Shown one piece after another: positions 42,695 to 51,291 of a stretch of 64,000 bases of DNA (the stretch's first letter is position 1; the number at the start of each line of letters is the position of its first letter). This stretch comes from Bacillota bacterium (GTDB lineage: Bacteria; Bacillota; Bacilli; Paenibacillales; UBA4045). The position numbers and the translations under genes are program-made. The DNA lies in assembly GCA_023441055.1 (NCBI GenBank), contig JAEZQY010000029.1:124001-188000 (forward strand), read 5' to 3'. The notes below the pieces were generated by a model. The model saw only the letters and a list, made by a program, of their open reading frames with translations. It did not search any database and had not been told where the DNA came from.

Positions 42695-42716
42695 TAAATC
42701 AAATAAATTTGATTTA
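42695..42716. promoter_or_regulatory. Distal ArsR operator
   Basis: TAAATCAAAT and ATTTGATTTA are near-perfect inverted arms around AA. This is the symmetric type of site used by ArsR/SmtB proteins. The promoter should lie between the two copies. Confidence 0.55.
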
Positions 42717-42775
42717 TAGTGCAATGTGCCGTGAACATCCGCATACCTCGGCTCATTCGCGGCACATTGCCCTAT

Positions 42776-43459
42776 CTACTTAAACTTCTTAGGAGATTGC
42801 TTCATGATCCCTAGGGCCAGCATATCCGCCATCTCATTCAGATGATGCTGGTTCTTATCCACGGCTATAATCTCCGCTTCCCAGTTCTTATTTAAGTGCG
42901 CATGGAGTCCTTCGGTCATTAGCTGCAGATGGGTATTCATCATCCGCTTAAGCTCCTCATACGACCAATTCGGGTTCAGCTTGCTTAGGAACCGGGCGAT
43001 ATCCGCAGCATTCTTATGCCATAGCCGCTTATATTCCTCCGCCTCAGCTTGATGCCCTGCCTTCACTGCTTCGATCAGCTTGCCCGCAATCTGAATATGC
43101 TGACTGAGCAGCTTCATCAATTCCCCGCTCATCTCTTGCCCATAATACGTTCCGATTACTTGACTGATGTCTCGCAGGTTACGCTGCAAGCGATTCGCAA
43201 CCGCCTGCTGATTCTCTAAACCTTCCAGCTTACTGACGGTATATTGCCATGACCATATGGCGTGATCGGACCACACTCGGAGCAGCTTATCATGCAACTT
43301 CACAGCCTCGCGGCTGATCCCTCGCTTCTTCGCGATTCCATAGCTGCTGCTAGCATCCGCGCTATGCGCGGCTACCTTCGTGCCTATCGGCGCTGCAGCG
43401 ATCGAACCAGCGACACATACCGCAATCGCCAGACAACTCCATCTTCTAAGCAATGCCAT
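42776..43459 (-). CDS. Secreted helical protein of unknown function
   Basis: The 227-residue protein has a signal peptide (cleavage probably after AAAP or KVAAHS) and an otherwise all-alpha sequence with spaced His and Asp residues. These include KLHDKLLRVWSDHAIW, LLSQHIQIAGKL, RLWHKNAADIARFLS, MMNTHLQLMTEGLHAHL and DKNQHHLNEMADML, which looks like a four-helix bundle with a possible metal site. I do not recognise a characterised family. It stands alone between the ars operon and an NTF2-like gene. Confidence 0.6.
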   Translation of the reverse strand: MALLRRWSCLAIAVCVAGSIAAAPIGTKVAAHSADASSSYGIAKKRGISREAVKLHDKLLRVWSDHAIWSWQYTVSKLEGLENQQAVANRLQRNLRDISQVIGTYYGQEMSGELMKLLSQHIQIAGKLIEAVKAGHQAEAEEYKRLWHKNAADIARFLSKLNPNWSYEELKRMMNTHLQLMTEGLHAHLNKNWEAEIIAVDKNQHHLNEMADMLALGIMKQSPKKFK

Positions 43460-43662
43460 CGACTCCTTCGAGGAATGATTTGGTACAGACGGTTATAGTC
43501 TGAACCAATGCACCCTCCACTATCCAGAGCTGCGTTTAGTGGTCCCCTATTCAGGCAGAACTCTCAGCGAATCATCATGACGCCAGTGCATTTATTGTCT
43601 TACCTCTTTCTTTCTAGTAAAGTATACCTATTATAATCATTTCTTCTAGGAGGTTGAAGGAA

Positions 43663-44061
43663 TTGAATCGTTACCCAGATGACATGCAGCTTATCATTCC
43701 TAAAGGATGTGACAATGCGCCAAGGAAACAAATTGTCATTGATTTTGCAGTAGCTATGTTAAAGCAACAGAATGAAGTCATTAAGGAATATGCAGATGGA
43801 TCCATTATATGGGACAACCTAAAAGAGTCTAAACGAATTGAAGGTCAACATTCATTTATTACTGCTTTGCAGAATGAAAATAAAAGCCTTATCATTGACT
43901 GCCTTGAAATTTACCAAGTGATCACTCATGGGAAATTCGCTTCCATTAATGGTGTGATTTCTTTAGCAAATGGTACAAGAATTGATTTCTGCGATGTGTA
44001 TATGTTCAGTAATACTGCAAGCTCTGGAAAGGTAAAGGAAATTAAATCATATCGACTTTAA
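43663..44061 (+). CDS. Small NTF2-like protein
   Basis: The 132-residue protein has the helix-beta pattern of SnoaL/NTF2-like folds (QIVIDFAVAMLKQQNEVIKEYADGSIIWDN...). No catalytic residues can be named. AGGAGG lies 9 bases before the TTG at 43663; an earlier TTG at 43654 touches it. The gene is clearly richer in A+T than its neighbours and uses Lys/Ile/Asn codons more, which hints at recent acquisition. A terminator follows. Confidence 0.55.
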   Translation: MNRYPDDMQLIIPKGCDNAPRKQIVIDFAVAMLKQQNEVIKEYADGSIIWDNLKESKRIEGQHSFITALQNENKSLIIDCLEIYQVITHGKFASINGVISLANGTRIDFCDVYMFSNTASSGKVKEIKSYRL

Positions 44062-44072
44062 CGCACGCTAAA

Positions 44073-44100
44073 TCGGGGAGTAGATTCCTCCACTCCCCGA
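44073..44100. terminator. Terminator hairpin
   Basis: TCGGGGAGT and ACTCCCCGA form a 9-base stem with a 10-base loop between the NTF2-like gene and the convergent ndh gene. Confidence 0.7.
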
Positions 44101-44127
44101 CTGTCCAACTACGCTGCAATTGTGATA

Positions 44128-45306
44128 CTAATAAGCGAGTGCGAACAAGCCTTCGATATGCGATAGATAGCGCGCATTGCTCGCCTTTTTCATTAATGAA
44201 GCAGGTGTACCCTTAAGCTCGATGCCCGTAGCTCCGATTGAGCCGATGCCGTCCTTCCGGCCCAGACTCGCCAATGTCCCTGAGAAGACGGGACTGAATT
44301 CATCCATATTCGTCCCATGGAAGAAGGCAGCGATATTCCCGCCAACCGTCTCGCCCATCTGCCATGCCAGCTGTGCAGTCGGCGGATAAGGACGATCCTC
44401 CGGCCCGAATACGACCGCGCAGTCACCTGCTAGGAATACCTCAGGATGAGAGGTCGATTGCAGGTGGTTATTTACAGTTGCTCGTCCGCGGTTTACTTCT
44501 ACGCCGCAATTCGCTACAAGCGAGTTACCTTGTACGCCGCCCGTCCAGACGAGTGTATTCGTCTCGATCGTTCTGCCATCCTTCAGCGTGACCTTCGCGC
44601 CCTCGACATTCGTAATCGGCAGACTCGTCAAGAACTGTACGCCGCGAGCCGTCAAGCTGGTCATCGCCCGTTCGATCAACTCCGGTGAGAAGATCGGTAA
44701 GATGGTCGGCATGGCTTCTACCAGGTATAGCTCGATGTCCTCGAAGTTCACGCCATTCCTCCGGCAGATGCCTGGCAATTCATCGGCCAGCTCGCCTACC
44801 AGCTCTACGCCAGTGAGGCCGCCGCCACCAATTACGATCGTTGCGTCTGCCTTCTCGCCCGTTTCCTTATAAGCGCGAACACGATCTTCGACATGCGCGT
44901 AGATGCGATTCGCATCCTCAACCGACTTCAGCTTGAAGCTATTCTCCTGCAGACCTGGTATGCCGAAGTAATTCGTCTCGCTGCCCAGTGCCAGCACCAG
45001 TGCGTCATAGCGATAGGAGGTGCCATCCGACAGCTTCACCTTCCTGCCTTCCAGATCAATCTGATCCACATGACCAACCTGCAGATCAATGCTCTTGCCC
45101 TTGAATAGCTTCTCCAGCGGCAGTGCTACTGCCTTCTCTGCGACGTTGCCCGCAGCCAGTCGATGGAGCTCCGTCACAATCTGATGGGATGGATCACGGT
45201 TGATTACTGTAATCTGAACCTCATGAGAGGATAAGTGCTGACGCGCCGACAGTGCGCTCAACAAACCGCCATAGCCGCCGCCTAATATAAGAATTTGTTT
45301 GCTCAT
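44128..45306 (-). CDS. ndh: Type II NADH dehydrogenase
   Basis: The 392-residue flavoprotein has an FAD-binding N-terminus (ILGGGYGGLLSALSA), a second Rossmann fold (IVIGGGGLTGVELVGELAD) and the FAD contact VFLAGDCAVV, with a C-terminal region that tethers NDH-2 to the membrane. It oxidises NADH and passes electrons to menaquinone without pumping protons. A DUF1641 gene precedes it by 32 bases, the same order as yjlC-ndh in Bacillus subtilis, and a Rex operator lies upstream of both. Confidence 0.9.
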   Translation of the reverse strand: MSKQILILGGGYGGLLSALSARQHLSSHEVQITVINRDPSHQIVTELHRLAAGNVAEKAVALPLEKLFKGKSIDLQVGHVDQIDLEGRKVKLSDGTSYRYDALVLALGSETNYFGIPGLQENSFKLKSVEDANRIYAHVEDRVRAYKETGEKADATIVIGGGGLTGVELVGELADELPGICRRNGVNFEDIELYLVEAMPTILPIFSPELIERAMTSLTARGVQFLTSLPITNVEGAKVTLKDGRTIETNTLVWTGGVQGNSLVANCGVEVNRGRATVNNHLQSTSHPEVFLAGDCAVVFGPEDRPYPPTAQLAWQMGETVGGNIAAFFHGTNMDEFSPVFSGTLASLGRKDGIGSIGATGIELKGTPASLMKKASNARYLSHIEGLFALAY

Positions 45307-45338
45307 CTTGGTCCCTGCTTCCGAATGATTTATTAGGA

Positions 45339-45767
45339 TTAGAGCTTTCTCTCTCTGGTTACTTCCAAGTACGCTTGCGCGAAGCGCAGCATATGTTGAA
45401 GCTCAGGCTCCTTGAGCATCCGCAGCACATCGAACATCCCGTACTCCTCTTCGCTGCGCTCTGCGCGTTCATTGGCTTCCATCACCGCTGTCGCGACGCC
45501 CTTGACCTTCTCCTCGATCGGCTTCACCATCTCCAGCACGCCCTGCACCATATCCTGGACGAGTACACGATCACCCGCGACCTGACTGGCCAGATCGTAC
45601 GTCTTCGTCAATACGTTCGTCAATTCCACCAGCTTAGGCAGCTGCAGGGCGAGCGAGGCTAATGCCTCCTGTGACTCCGGCTTCAACAATTGACTCATCA
45701 CATCCAGCGCAGCGCCCGATTGACTGGGTTCACCTTGGCCAGGTCTTGTTGCTGTTGCTTCAACCAT
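45339..45767 (-). CDS. DUF1641 protein (YjlC-like)
   Basis: The 142-residue protein matches DUF1641: SPESQEALASLALQLPKLVELTNVLTKTYDLA, a central VQDMVQGVLEMVKPIEEKV helix and MFDVLRMLKEPELQHMLRFAQAYLE. In Bacillus the homologue YjlC is encoded before ndh and its role is unclear. Here it heads the operon with ndh, under a TATAAT -10 and a Rex site. Confidence 0.82.
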   Translation of the reverse strand: MVEATATRPGQGEPSQSGAALDVMSQLLKPESQEALASLALQLPKLVELTNVLTKTYDLASQVAGDRVLVQDMVQGVLEMVKPIEEKVKGVATAVMEANERAERSEEEYGMFDVLRMLKEPELQHMLRFAQAYLEVTRERKL

Positions 45768-45803
45768 ACTTCATTCCTCCATTATCCGATGGGTATCTAT
45801 CCA

Positions 45804-45821
45804 TTGTGAATTTATTCACAC
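45804..45821. promoter_or_regulatory. Rex operator
   Basis: TTGTGAATTTATTCACAC matches the Rex consensus TTGTGAA-N4-TTCACAA at all but the last arm base. It lies just downstream of the predicted start of the DUF1641-ndh operon. Rex is displaced by NADH, so ndh should rise when NADH accumulates. Confidence 0.8.
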
Positions 45822-45839
45822 CGCGAACTAAACGTATTC

Positions 45840-45845
45840 ATTATA
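45840..45845 (-). promoter_or_regulatory. -10 of the DUF1641-ndh operon
   Basis: The minus strand reads TATAAT, with a predicted start near 45833. The Rex site then spans about +12 to +29. I see no convincing consensus -35. Confidence 0.5.
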
Positions 45846-46091
45846 TACCCATTTGCGCAATCCCAACATGGTTGTATGTCAAAGTTCATCATTTGTTCAT
45901 ACTTGCAAGCGCTTCATTGCGGATTTGGTTTCCTCAGCACGGATTTGATTGCACCGCTAGTATTAACATTTCTCTAAATGAGACTCCAGATACGTTGCAA
46001 TATCTTCCGCCAAGGGGGAGAGGAGCAGCTTTGCGCGCAACTGCATTTCTACATTAGGATGGAGCGTATTGCGTGGATTTGAAGCATCTGC

Positions 46092-46221
46092 CTGCAATTC
46101 TGCAGGTAAACTGGCACATTCGAACAATTCTACCGAGAAAATAACCATTTACATGCAGAATTGCAGCTCAACCCGGCCATGCATGCCATTTCATGCCGAG
46201 GAGCTGCAATTTTGCAGGTAA
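46092..46221. repeat. Three alternating copies of a 20-base palindrome-containing repeat
   Basis: CTGCAATTCTGCAGGTAA occurs at 46092 (+), in inverted form at 46148-46169, and again at 46201-46221 (+). The second and third copies match at 19 of 21 positions as inverted arms and can fold into one large hairpin. The pattern is REP-like. They fill the 490-base gap between the DUF1641 gene and msrAB. Apart from the Rex/promoter elements I see nothing else there. Confidence 0.6.
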
Positions 46222-46258
46222 GTTCATTTATTGGCTCTAACGGAATAGCTGCTGCAGT

Positions 46259-47239
46259 CTACTCGTCGAACAAGCTCAGATATTCACCGTAACCGGCTTC
46301 CGCCAACTGCGCCTTCGGAATGAATCGCAATGCGGCCGAGTTGATGCAATAGCGTAGTCCCGTCGGCTCCGGTCCATCCGGGAACACATGGCCGAGATGG
46401 GAGTCGCCCTCTAGACTGCGTACCTCGGTGCGCAGCATGCCATGCGTGTGATCGACTTCCTCCTTGATCGCGGACTTCACCAGAGGCTGAGTGAAGCTCG
46501 GCCATCCGCAATGGGCATCGAATTTATCCAGTGAGCTGAAGAGCGGCTCGCCGGATACAATATCGACATAGATGCCCGCTTCCTGATGATCCCAGAACTC
46601 GTTGCGGAAGGGCGGTTCTGTGGCGTTATTTTGCGTAACCTCATATTGCATCGGTGTAAGCTGAACCTTCAGCTGGGCTTGATCCTTCCTGACGCTCCAA
46701 GCCTGCTCGATGAATGCATCGCGCCCGGAGCCCTTCCGATACATCTTATAGCGCAGCGGATTCTTCTTATAATAATCCTGATGATAATCCTCCGCTGGGT
46801 AGAAGACAGACGCCGCTGCTATCGCTGTCGCAATCGGCTTATTGAACCTGCCGCTCTCCTCGAGCGCGCGCTTGGACGCCTCCGCGATCTGACGCTGCTG
46901 CTCGGAATGATAGAAGATCACGGTCTTATACGAATGTCCCTTGTCATGGAATTGTCCATCTGGGTCAGTCGGATCGATCTGCCGCCAGAATACGTCGACC
47001 AGCTTCTCATAGGGGAACACCGCCGGATCGAACTCGATCTGCACGGCCTCCACATGACCTGTCGTCTCTGAGCACACCTCTTCATAGGTCGGATTCGGCT
47101 TATGTCCGCCTGTGTAGCCCGAAGTAACCTTCTTAATGCCAGGCAGCTGGTCGAATGGGGTGACCATGCACCAGAAGCAGCCTCCCGCGAATGTAGCCCG
47201 TTCAATCTGATGATCACGCGCTGTCTCGTGCTTATCCAT
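46259..47239 (-). CDS. msrAB: Fused peptide methionine sulfoxide reductase MsrA-MsrB
   Basis: The 326-residue protein fuses MsrA (residues about 12-165; catalytic GGCFWCM, SGYTGG, EEVCSETTGHVEAVQI) to MsrB (about 185-320; HCGWPSF, RTEVRS, DSHLGHVF, catalytic Cys in RYCINSAALRFI). The MsrB part lacks the two zinc-binding CxxC motifs. It reduces both stereoisomers of methionine sulfoxide, repairing oxidised proteins with thioredoxin. GGAGG precedes the ATG. It is a single-gene unit. Confidence 0.94.
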   Translation of the reverse strand: MDKHETARDHQIERATFAGGCFWCMVTPFDQLPGIKKVTSGYTGGHKPNPTYEEVCSETTGHVEAVQIEFDPAVFPYEKLVDVFWRQIDPTDPDGQFHDKGHSYKTVIFYHSEQQRQIAEASKRALEESGRFNKPIATAIAAASVFYPAEDYHQDYYKKNPLRYKMYRKGSGRDAFIEQAWSVRKDQAQLKVQLTPMQYEVTQNNATEPPFRNEFWDHQEAGIYVDIVSGEPLFSSLDKFDAHCGWPSFTQPLVKSAIKEEVDHTHGMLRTEVRSLEGDSHLGHVFPDGPEPTGLRYCINSAALRFIPKAQLAEAGYGEYLSLFDE

Positions 47240-47480
47240 GCTTGCACCTCCGAAATCTATGATTCCTAGGAATCCGTTTATACACGAAATGTCTTATCTA
47301 GTATAGCATATTTGGTCATTCTCCATCCCCGCTATCCATGAAATCCCCCTCCGACATATATATTCACGACAATCCATAATTCGCTAAATAATTCCCTTCT
47401 ATCCAATCCTGTTTCCGTTTACAATAGAAGGGGACTGCACGCCCGAATACATAGTCAACTAACCGGAGGTGGCAGCATCT

Positions 47481-49706
47481 ATGACCGTTGAGACCGTTGC
47501 GCGTAAACCCTATACAATCCCACTATATATCAAAATAACGCTCCTACTCACGGGGCTGGCGCTGTGCGTCCTGATTGAAGTCGTCACCAGCGCTTATACG
47601 GACAGGCTCCTCGATGAGGTTCATGAGAGCGCTGAGATTGAGATGAAGGCTCAGGCGGTGACCCTGACATCCATGATCGAGAATCGATTCCTGCTCTCCG
47701 ATGGATTGCGGGCTTTCGTGCTCAGCCAATTATCCGACAGCTCGGCTGTAGACCCGTCAGCATTCGCCATCTTCTCATCGCAATTCATGGAGAACGACAG
47801 CGGTATTCGGAATTTATCGATCTATCCGGACGGAATCGCGTCATTGGTCTATCCGATTGACGATAATGACGAGATACTCGGCATGAATCTATTCGTACAT
47901 GCCGATGCGGACGTGCGTGATAATGCCTACCGTACCTTGTCGTCGCAAGCGATCACCATATTAGGACCATTCGAGCTCACACAGGGCGGAATGGGCATGC
48001 TGTCCAGGCAGGCGATCTACATAGACGGGCAATTCTGGGGCTTCGTCTCCGTCGTGCTGGATATTCCATCGATCATTCAGGAGGCAGGAATCTACAATCT
48101 GAATAAGGGCATTGCATTAGCGGTACGTGCAGGGGATCAGATTCTAACGGGCGATGCGGCTTTATTCGATGATCCTGAGCATCTGATTCCAATTCCTCTG
48201 CCAGAGGGGGAATGGGAGCTTGCAGCCGCACCGATTCCTGAGCGATTAGCCTCGGCCAATCAGCAAGCAATCGGTCTGAAGGTGCTCTTCTACATCACCC
48301 TCATATTCGTGCTGTACTTCATCTACATTCAATTGACGAAGAAGGACAAGCTGCAGGCGCTCGTGGAGGAGCGAACACGCGAGTTAGAATCCAAGGAGAA
48401 TGCGGTGCGGTACATGGCCTACCATGACTCTGTCACCCGCCTGTACAATCGCGCCTACTTCAATGAGGCGATGGAGCGGCAACTTCAACAATCTGCGCTG
48501 TCCAATGAAGCATTCGCGCTGATCTACCTTGACGTGGATAATCTTAAGCTTATCAATGACTCACTCGGCCATTATTATGGGGATATGCTGCTAATTGAGA
48601 TCGCCGACAGGCTCTCCCAAGCCCTGAACAACAGCGAGGTCGTCTGTCGGCTGGGTGGCGATGAATTTACGATTATCTTACCGGCGATCTCCGATCAGGA
48701 GCAGGTTCATCAGATCGCAGCTGCGATCATAACGCTATTCCAGCAGCCGTTCCAGCTGTCAGACATCGAGCATTATATTACCGCCAGCATCGGGGTGGCC
48801 ATCTATCCTGAGCATGGCGAGGATGCCACGTCATTGGTGAAGAATGCGGATACGACGATGTACAGAGCCAAGGAGAACGGGAAGAACCAGTATCTCCTGT
48901 ATAACCCGGCTATGCATACCGAACACAAGCTGACCATGGAGATTAGCAACGGACTGCGCCGCGCGCTGGAGAACGATGAATTCGTGATGCACTATCAGCC
49001 GCAGATTGAGGCAGCGACTGGTCAGATAATCGGACTCGAGGCGTTGATTCGCTGGAATCATCCCGAGCAGGGCATGGTTTCCCCAGGCATGTTCATTCCA
49101 ATCGCGGAGGAAAGCGGCCTGATCGTGCCCATCGGCGAGAAGGTGCTGCAGCTGGTCAGCGCCCAGAGCCGAGCATGGCAGAATGCAGGCTACCCGCCGA
49201 TCAAGATCGCAGTGAACCTGTCCGCCAAGCAATTCCGGCACAGCGCCTTGCCCAGCGTCATCATGCAGATTCTTCAAGACTCGGATATCAATCCCTGTCA
49301 TATCGAGCTGGAGATTACGGAGAATGAGGCGATGCGGGATGATACGCAGCTGATGCTGCAGGAGCTTAGAGAGCAGGGCTTCATCATCTCGATCGATGAC
49401 TTCGGCACGCAGTACTCCTCTCTAAGCTATCTGACCCGTCTGCCTGTGGATAAGATTAAGCTTGATCGGTCCTTCGTACATGGCATCGCCAATAACACCA
49501 AGGACGAGGCGATCATCCGAGCCATTCTGCTGATCGCCAAGCATCTGGAGCTGACCGTCATCGCCGAGGGTGTCGAGACCTACGAGCAGCTCCTCTTCCT
49601 GTCGCAGCATGAATGCCATCAGATACAGGGCTTTCTGTTCCATAAGCCAATGGCTGCTGACGCGATCGAGGAGCTGCTGGTGCAGCACCAGATCTGGTCA
49701 AGGTAA
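47481..49706 (+). CDS. CHASE-GGDEF-EAL membrane protein (cyclic-di-GMP turnover)
   Basis: The 741-residue protein has a membrane segment (about residues 14-36), an extracellular CHASE-like sensor, a second segment near 265-285, then GGDEF (RLGGDEFTIIL, no RxxD inhibitory site) and EAL (EALIRWNHP, NLSAKQF, IDDFGTQYSSLSYL, DRSFV, AEGVET, QGFLFHKP) domains. All EAL catalytic signatures are intact, and the GGDEF motif is too. It probably hydrolyses cyclic-di-GMP, possibly also makes it, in response to an outside signal. I chose the ATG at 47481 because GGAGG is 10 bases upstream, whereas the earlier GTG abuts it. Confidence 0.9.
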   Translation: MTVETVARKPYTIPLYIKITLLLTGLALCVLIEVVTSAYTDRLLDEVHESAEIEMKAQAVTLTSMIENRFLLSDGLRAFVLSQLSDSSAVDPSAFAIFSSQFMENDSGIRNLSIYPDGIASLVYPIDDNDEILGMNLFVHADADVRDNAYRTLSSQAITILGPFELTQGGMGMLSRQAIYIDGQFWGFVSVVLDIPSIIQEAGIYNLNKGIALAVRAGDQILTGDAALFDDPEHLIPIPLPEGEWELAAAPIPERLASANQQAIGLKVLFYITLIFVLYFIYIQLTKKDKLQALVEERTRELESKENAVRYMAYHDSVTRLYNRAYFNEAMERQLQQSALSNEAFALIYLDVDNLKLINDSLGHYYGDMLLIEIADRLSQALNNSEVVCRLGGDEFTIILPAISDQEQVHQIAAAIITLFQQPFQLSDIEHYITASIGVAIYPEHGEDATSLVKNADTTMYRAKENGKNQYLLYNPAMHTEHKLTMEISNGLRRALENDEFVMHYQPQIEAATGQIIGLEALIRWNHPEQGMVSPGMFIPIAEESGLIVPIGEKVLQLVSAQSRAWQNAGYPPIKIAVNLSAKQFRHSALPSVIMQILQDSDINPCHIELEITENEAMRDDTQLMLQELREQGFIISIDDFGTQYSSLSYLTRLPVDKIKLDRSFVHGIANNTKDEAIIRAILLIAKHLELTVIAEGVETYEQLLFLSQHECHQIQGFLFHKPMAADAIEELLVQHQIWSR

Positions 49707-49725
49707 GCTGTGGCTAGGGTTTATT

Positions 49726-50109
49726 TTATAACTTAACAATCACTTCAATCTCAACTAATCCGTCCTTCGGCAATCTGGCAACCTCAACCGCGCTGCGCGC
49801 TGGATACGGCTCTGCGAAGAAGCTGCTGTAGACTTCATTGACTGCCTGGAAATCATTCATATCCTTCAGGAATACCGTCGTCTTCACGACCTGCGCCATG
49901 CTACCGCCTGCCGCTTCGACAATCGCCTTCACATTCTCTAGTGATTGCTTCGCTTGCGCTGCCGCAGTAGCCGGGAACGCTCCTGTCACAGGGTCCATAC
50001 CGAGCTGACCCGAGGTGAACAGCAGGTCGCCGATCTGTACAGCTTGCGAATACGGGCCAATAGCCGCGGGGGCATTGGCAGTTTCAATAATGGTTCTAGT
50101 CGTACTCAT
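49726..50109 (-). CDS. ridA: RidA family enamine/imine deaminase
   Basis: The 127-residue protein has the RidA core: PAAIGPYSQAVQIGDLLFTSGQLGMDP, NVKAIVEAAGGSMAQVVKTTVFLKDM, and PARSAVEVARLPKDGLVEIEVIVKL with the conserved Arg and Glu of the trimeric active site. It hydrolyses reactive 2-aminoacrylate and similar enamines in the cytoplasm. The ATG at 50109 has AGGAGG upstream. It is convergent with the cyclic-di-GMP gene. Confidence 0.93.
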   Translation of the reverse strand: MSTTRTIIETANAPAAIGPYSQAVQIGDLLFTSGQLGMDPVTGAFPATAAAQAKQSLENVKAIVEAAGGSMAQVVKTTVFLKDMNDFQAVNEVYSSFFAEPYPARSAVEVARLPKDGLVEIEVIVKL

Positions 50110-50231
50110 AATCAATCTCCTCCTATAACATGGATATGATTATCATATCGCAATTCGTCGATTCATGCATGATACTTGAAGAGACCTCCCAGTCATCGAA
50201 CATCGATTACCAGAAGGTCTCCTATACGAAT

Positions 50232-51083
50232 TTACGCCGACACGACAAGTCGAATCCGATTGCCCGACGGATCATTCGTCTCATAATCGCCAGCTACCGG
50301 CTTAATCGGAGCACTTGCTTGCTCAAGCAGCTTTACCGCTTCAGCTCTAGCCGCCTCATCCGGGTACACCAGCGTATACCAGCTCAGGCCTGCGCTGTCC
50401 TCTGGTGTCGGCGGTGCGCCCGCCCCTTGCCATGTGTTGATCGCGATATGATGATGGTAGTCGCCTGTCGACATGAAGGACGCCTGCGGATAATACGCCA
50501 CCGTCTTCATACCTAGCAGCCCCGTATAGAACTGCTCCGCCTTCGCTTGATCGCCGACATGCAGATGAATATGCCCCATAACGGTATCAGCAGGAAGCCC
50601 GTTCCAAGGCGCGTCGCTCTCCTCCAGAATGCCTCGACCATCGAGCGGATCGGTTAGCATCTCTACCTTGCCATTCTTCCACGTCCACTCTGATGGATCC
50701 CGGTCACGGTATACCTCAATGCCATTGCCATCTGGATCATTCAGATAGAGCGCCTCACTGACAAGGTGATCAGACGCGCCAAAATGGACCCCCGTCTCCA
50801 CCAGATGCCGCAGAAACACCGACAGAGCGGCGCGCGATGGCAGCAGAATCGCGTAGTGATACAGCCCTGACGAGCGGCCGGCATGCGGCTTCACACCCTC
50901 CGGCTGTACGATTGTAACCAATGTCGTCTTCCCGTCTGCAGTCAGCGCCGCTTGCCGCTCGTCCTGGCTGAGCACCTGCAACCCGATGATCTCCTGGTAG
51001 AACTTAATCGATCGCTCTAGGTCCTGCACCTTCAACACGACTTCTCCAACATATACATGTGGCTTCTGATGAAATTGACTCAT
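50232..51083 (-). CDS. VOC family protein, CatE-like (catechol-2,3-dioxygenase type)
   Basis: The 283-residue protein has two vicinal-oxygen-chelate modules (residues about 8-125 and 165-282), as in Bacillus CatE. Likely metal ligands are His in GHIHLHV and His in YHHHIAINTW. The third ligand, normally Glu near the end of the second module, appears as Arg in DPSGNRIRLVV, so dioxygenase activity is uncertain. The ATG at 51083 follows AAGGGG by 10 bases. An inverted repeat at 51122-51142 lies in its promoter region. Confidence 0.75.
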   Translation of the reverse strand: MSQFHQKPHVYVGEVVLKVQDLERSIKFYQEIIGLQVLSQDERQAALTADGKTTLVTIVQPEGVKPHAGRSSGLYHYAILLPSRAALSVFLRHLVETGVHFGASDHLVSEALYLNDPDGNGIEVYRDRDPSEWTWKNGKVEMLTDPLDGRGILEESDAPWNGLPADTVMGHIHLHVGDQAKAEQFYTGLLGMKTVAYYPQASFMSTGDYHHHIAINTWQGAGAPPTPEDSAGLSWYTLVYPDEAARAEAVKLLEQASAPIKPVAGDYETNDPSGNRIRLVVSA

Positions 51084-51121
51084 CTTCACACATCCCCTTC
51101 CGTTTACTTTTCGATTGAAAC

Positions 51122-51142
51122 TAACTTAAATATTGTAAGTTA
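51122..51142. promoter_or_regulatory. Inverted repeat upstream of the VOC gene
   Basis: TAACTTA and TAAGTTA form perfect 7-base arms around 7 bases. Repressors of the DUF24/HxlR family that control catechol dioxygenases in Bacillus use similar TTAC/GTAA symmetric sites. No such regulator is encoded here. Confidence 0.45.
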
Positions 51143-51291
51143 CTTTTATTATATCTTAAGGCTCATTGTTTGTGAAGCATTATTTTTAGCAGGGGACGAT
51201 AGTAGTATGACCGAAGCTTGCGATTTCTATCGTGGACAGTGGACCGACAGGAGCGAACCAACATCCGTCATGGACGGAGCTGCAAGGTCGA

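Noticed and set aside
45963..46148. Small minus-strand frame in the DUF1641-msrAB gap
   Set aside because: It has no ribosome site, runs across the repeat copies and resembles no family.
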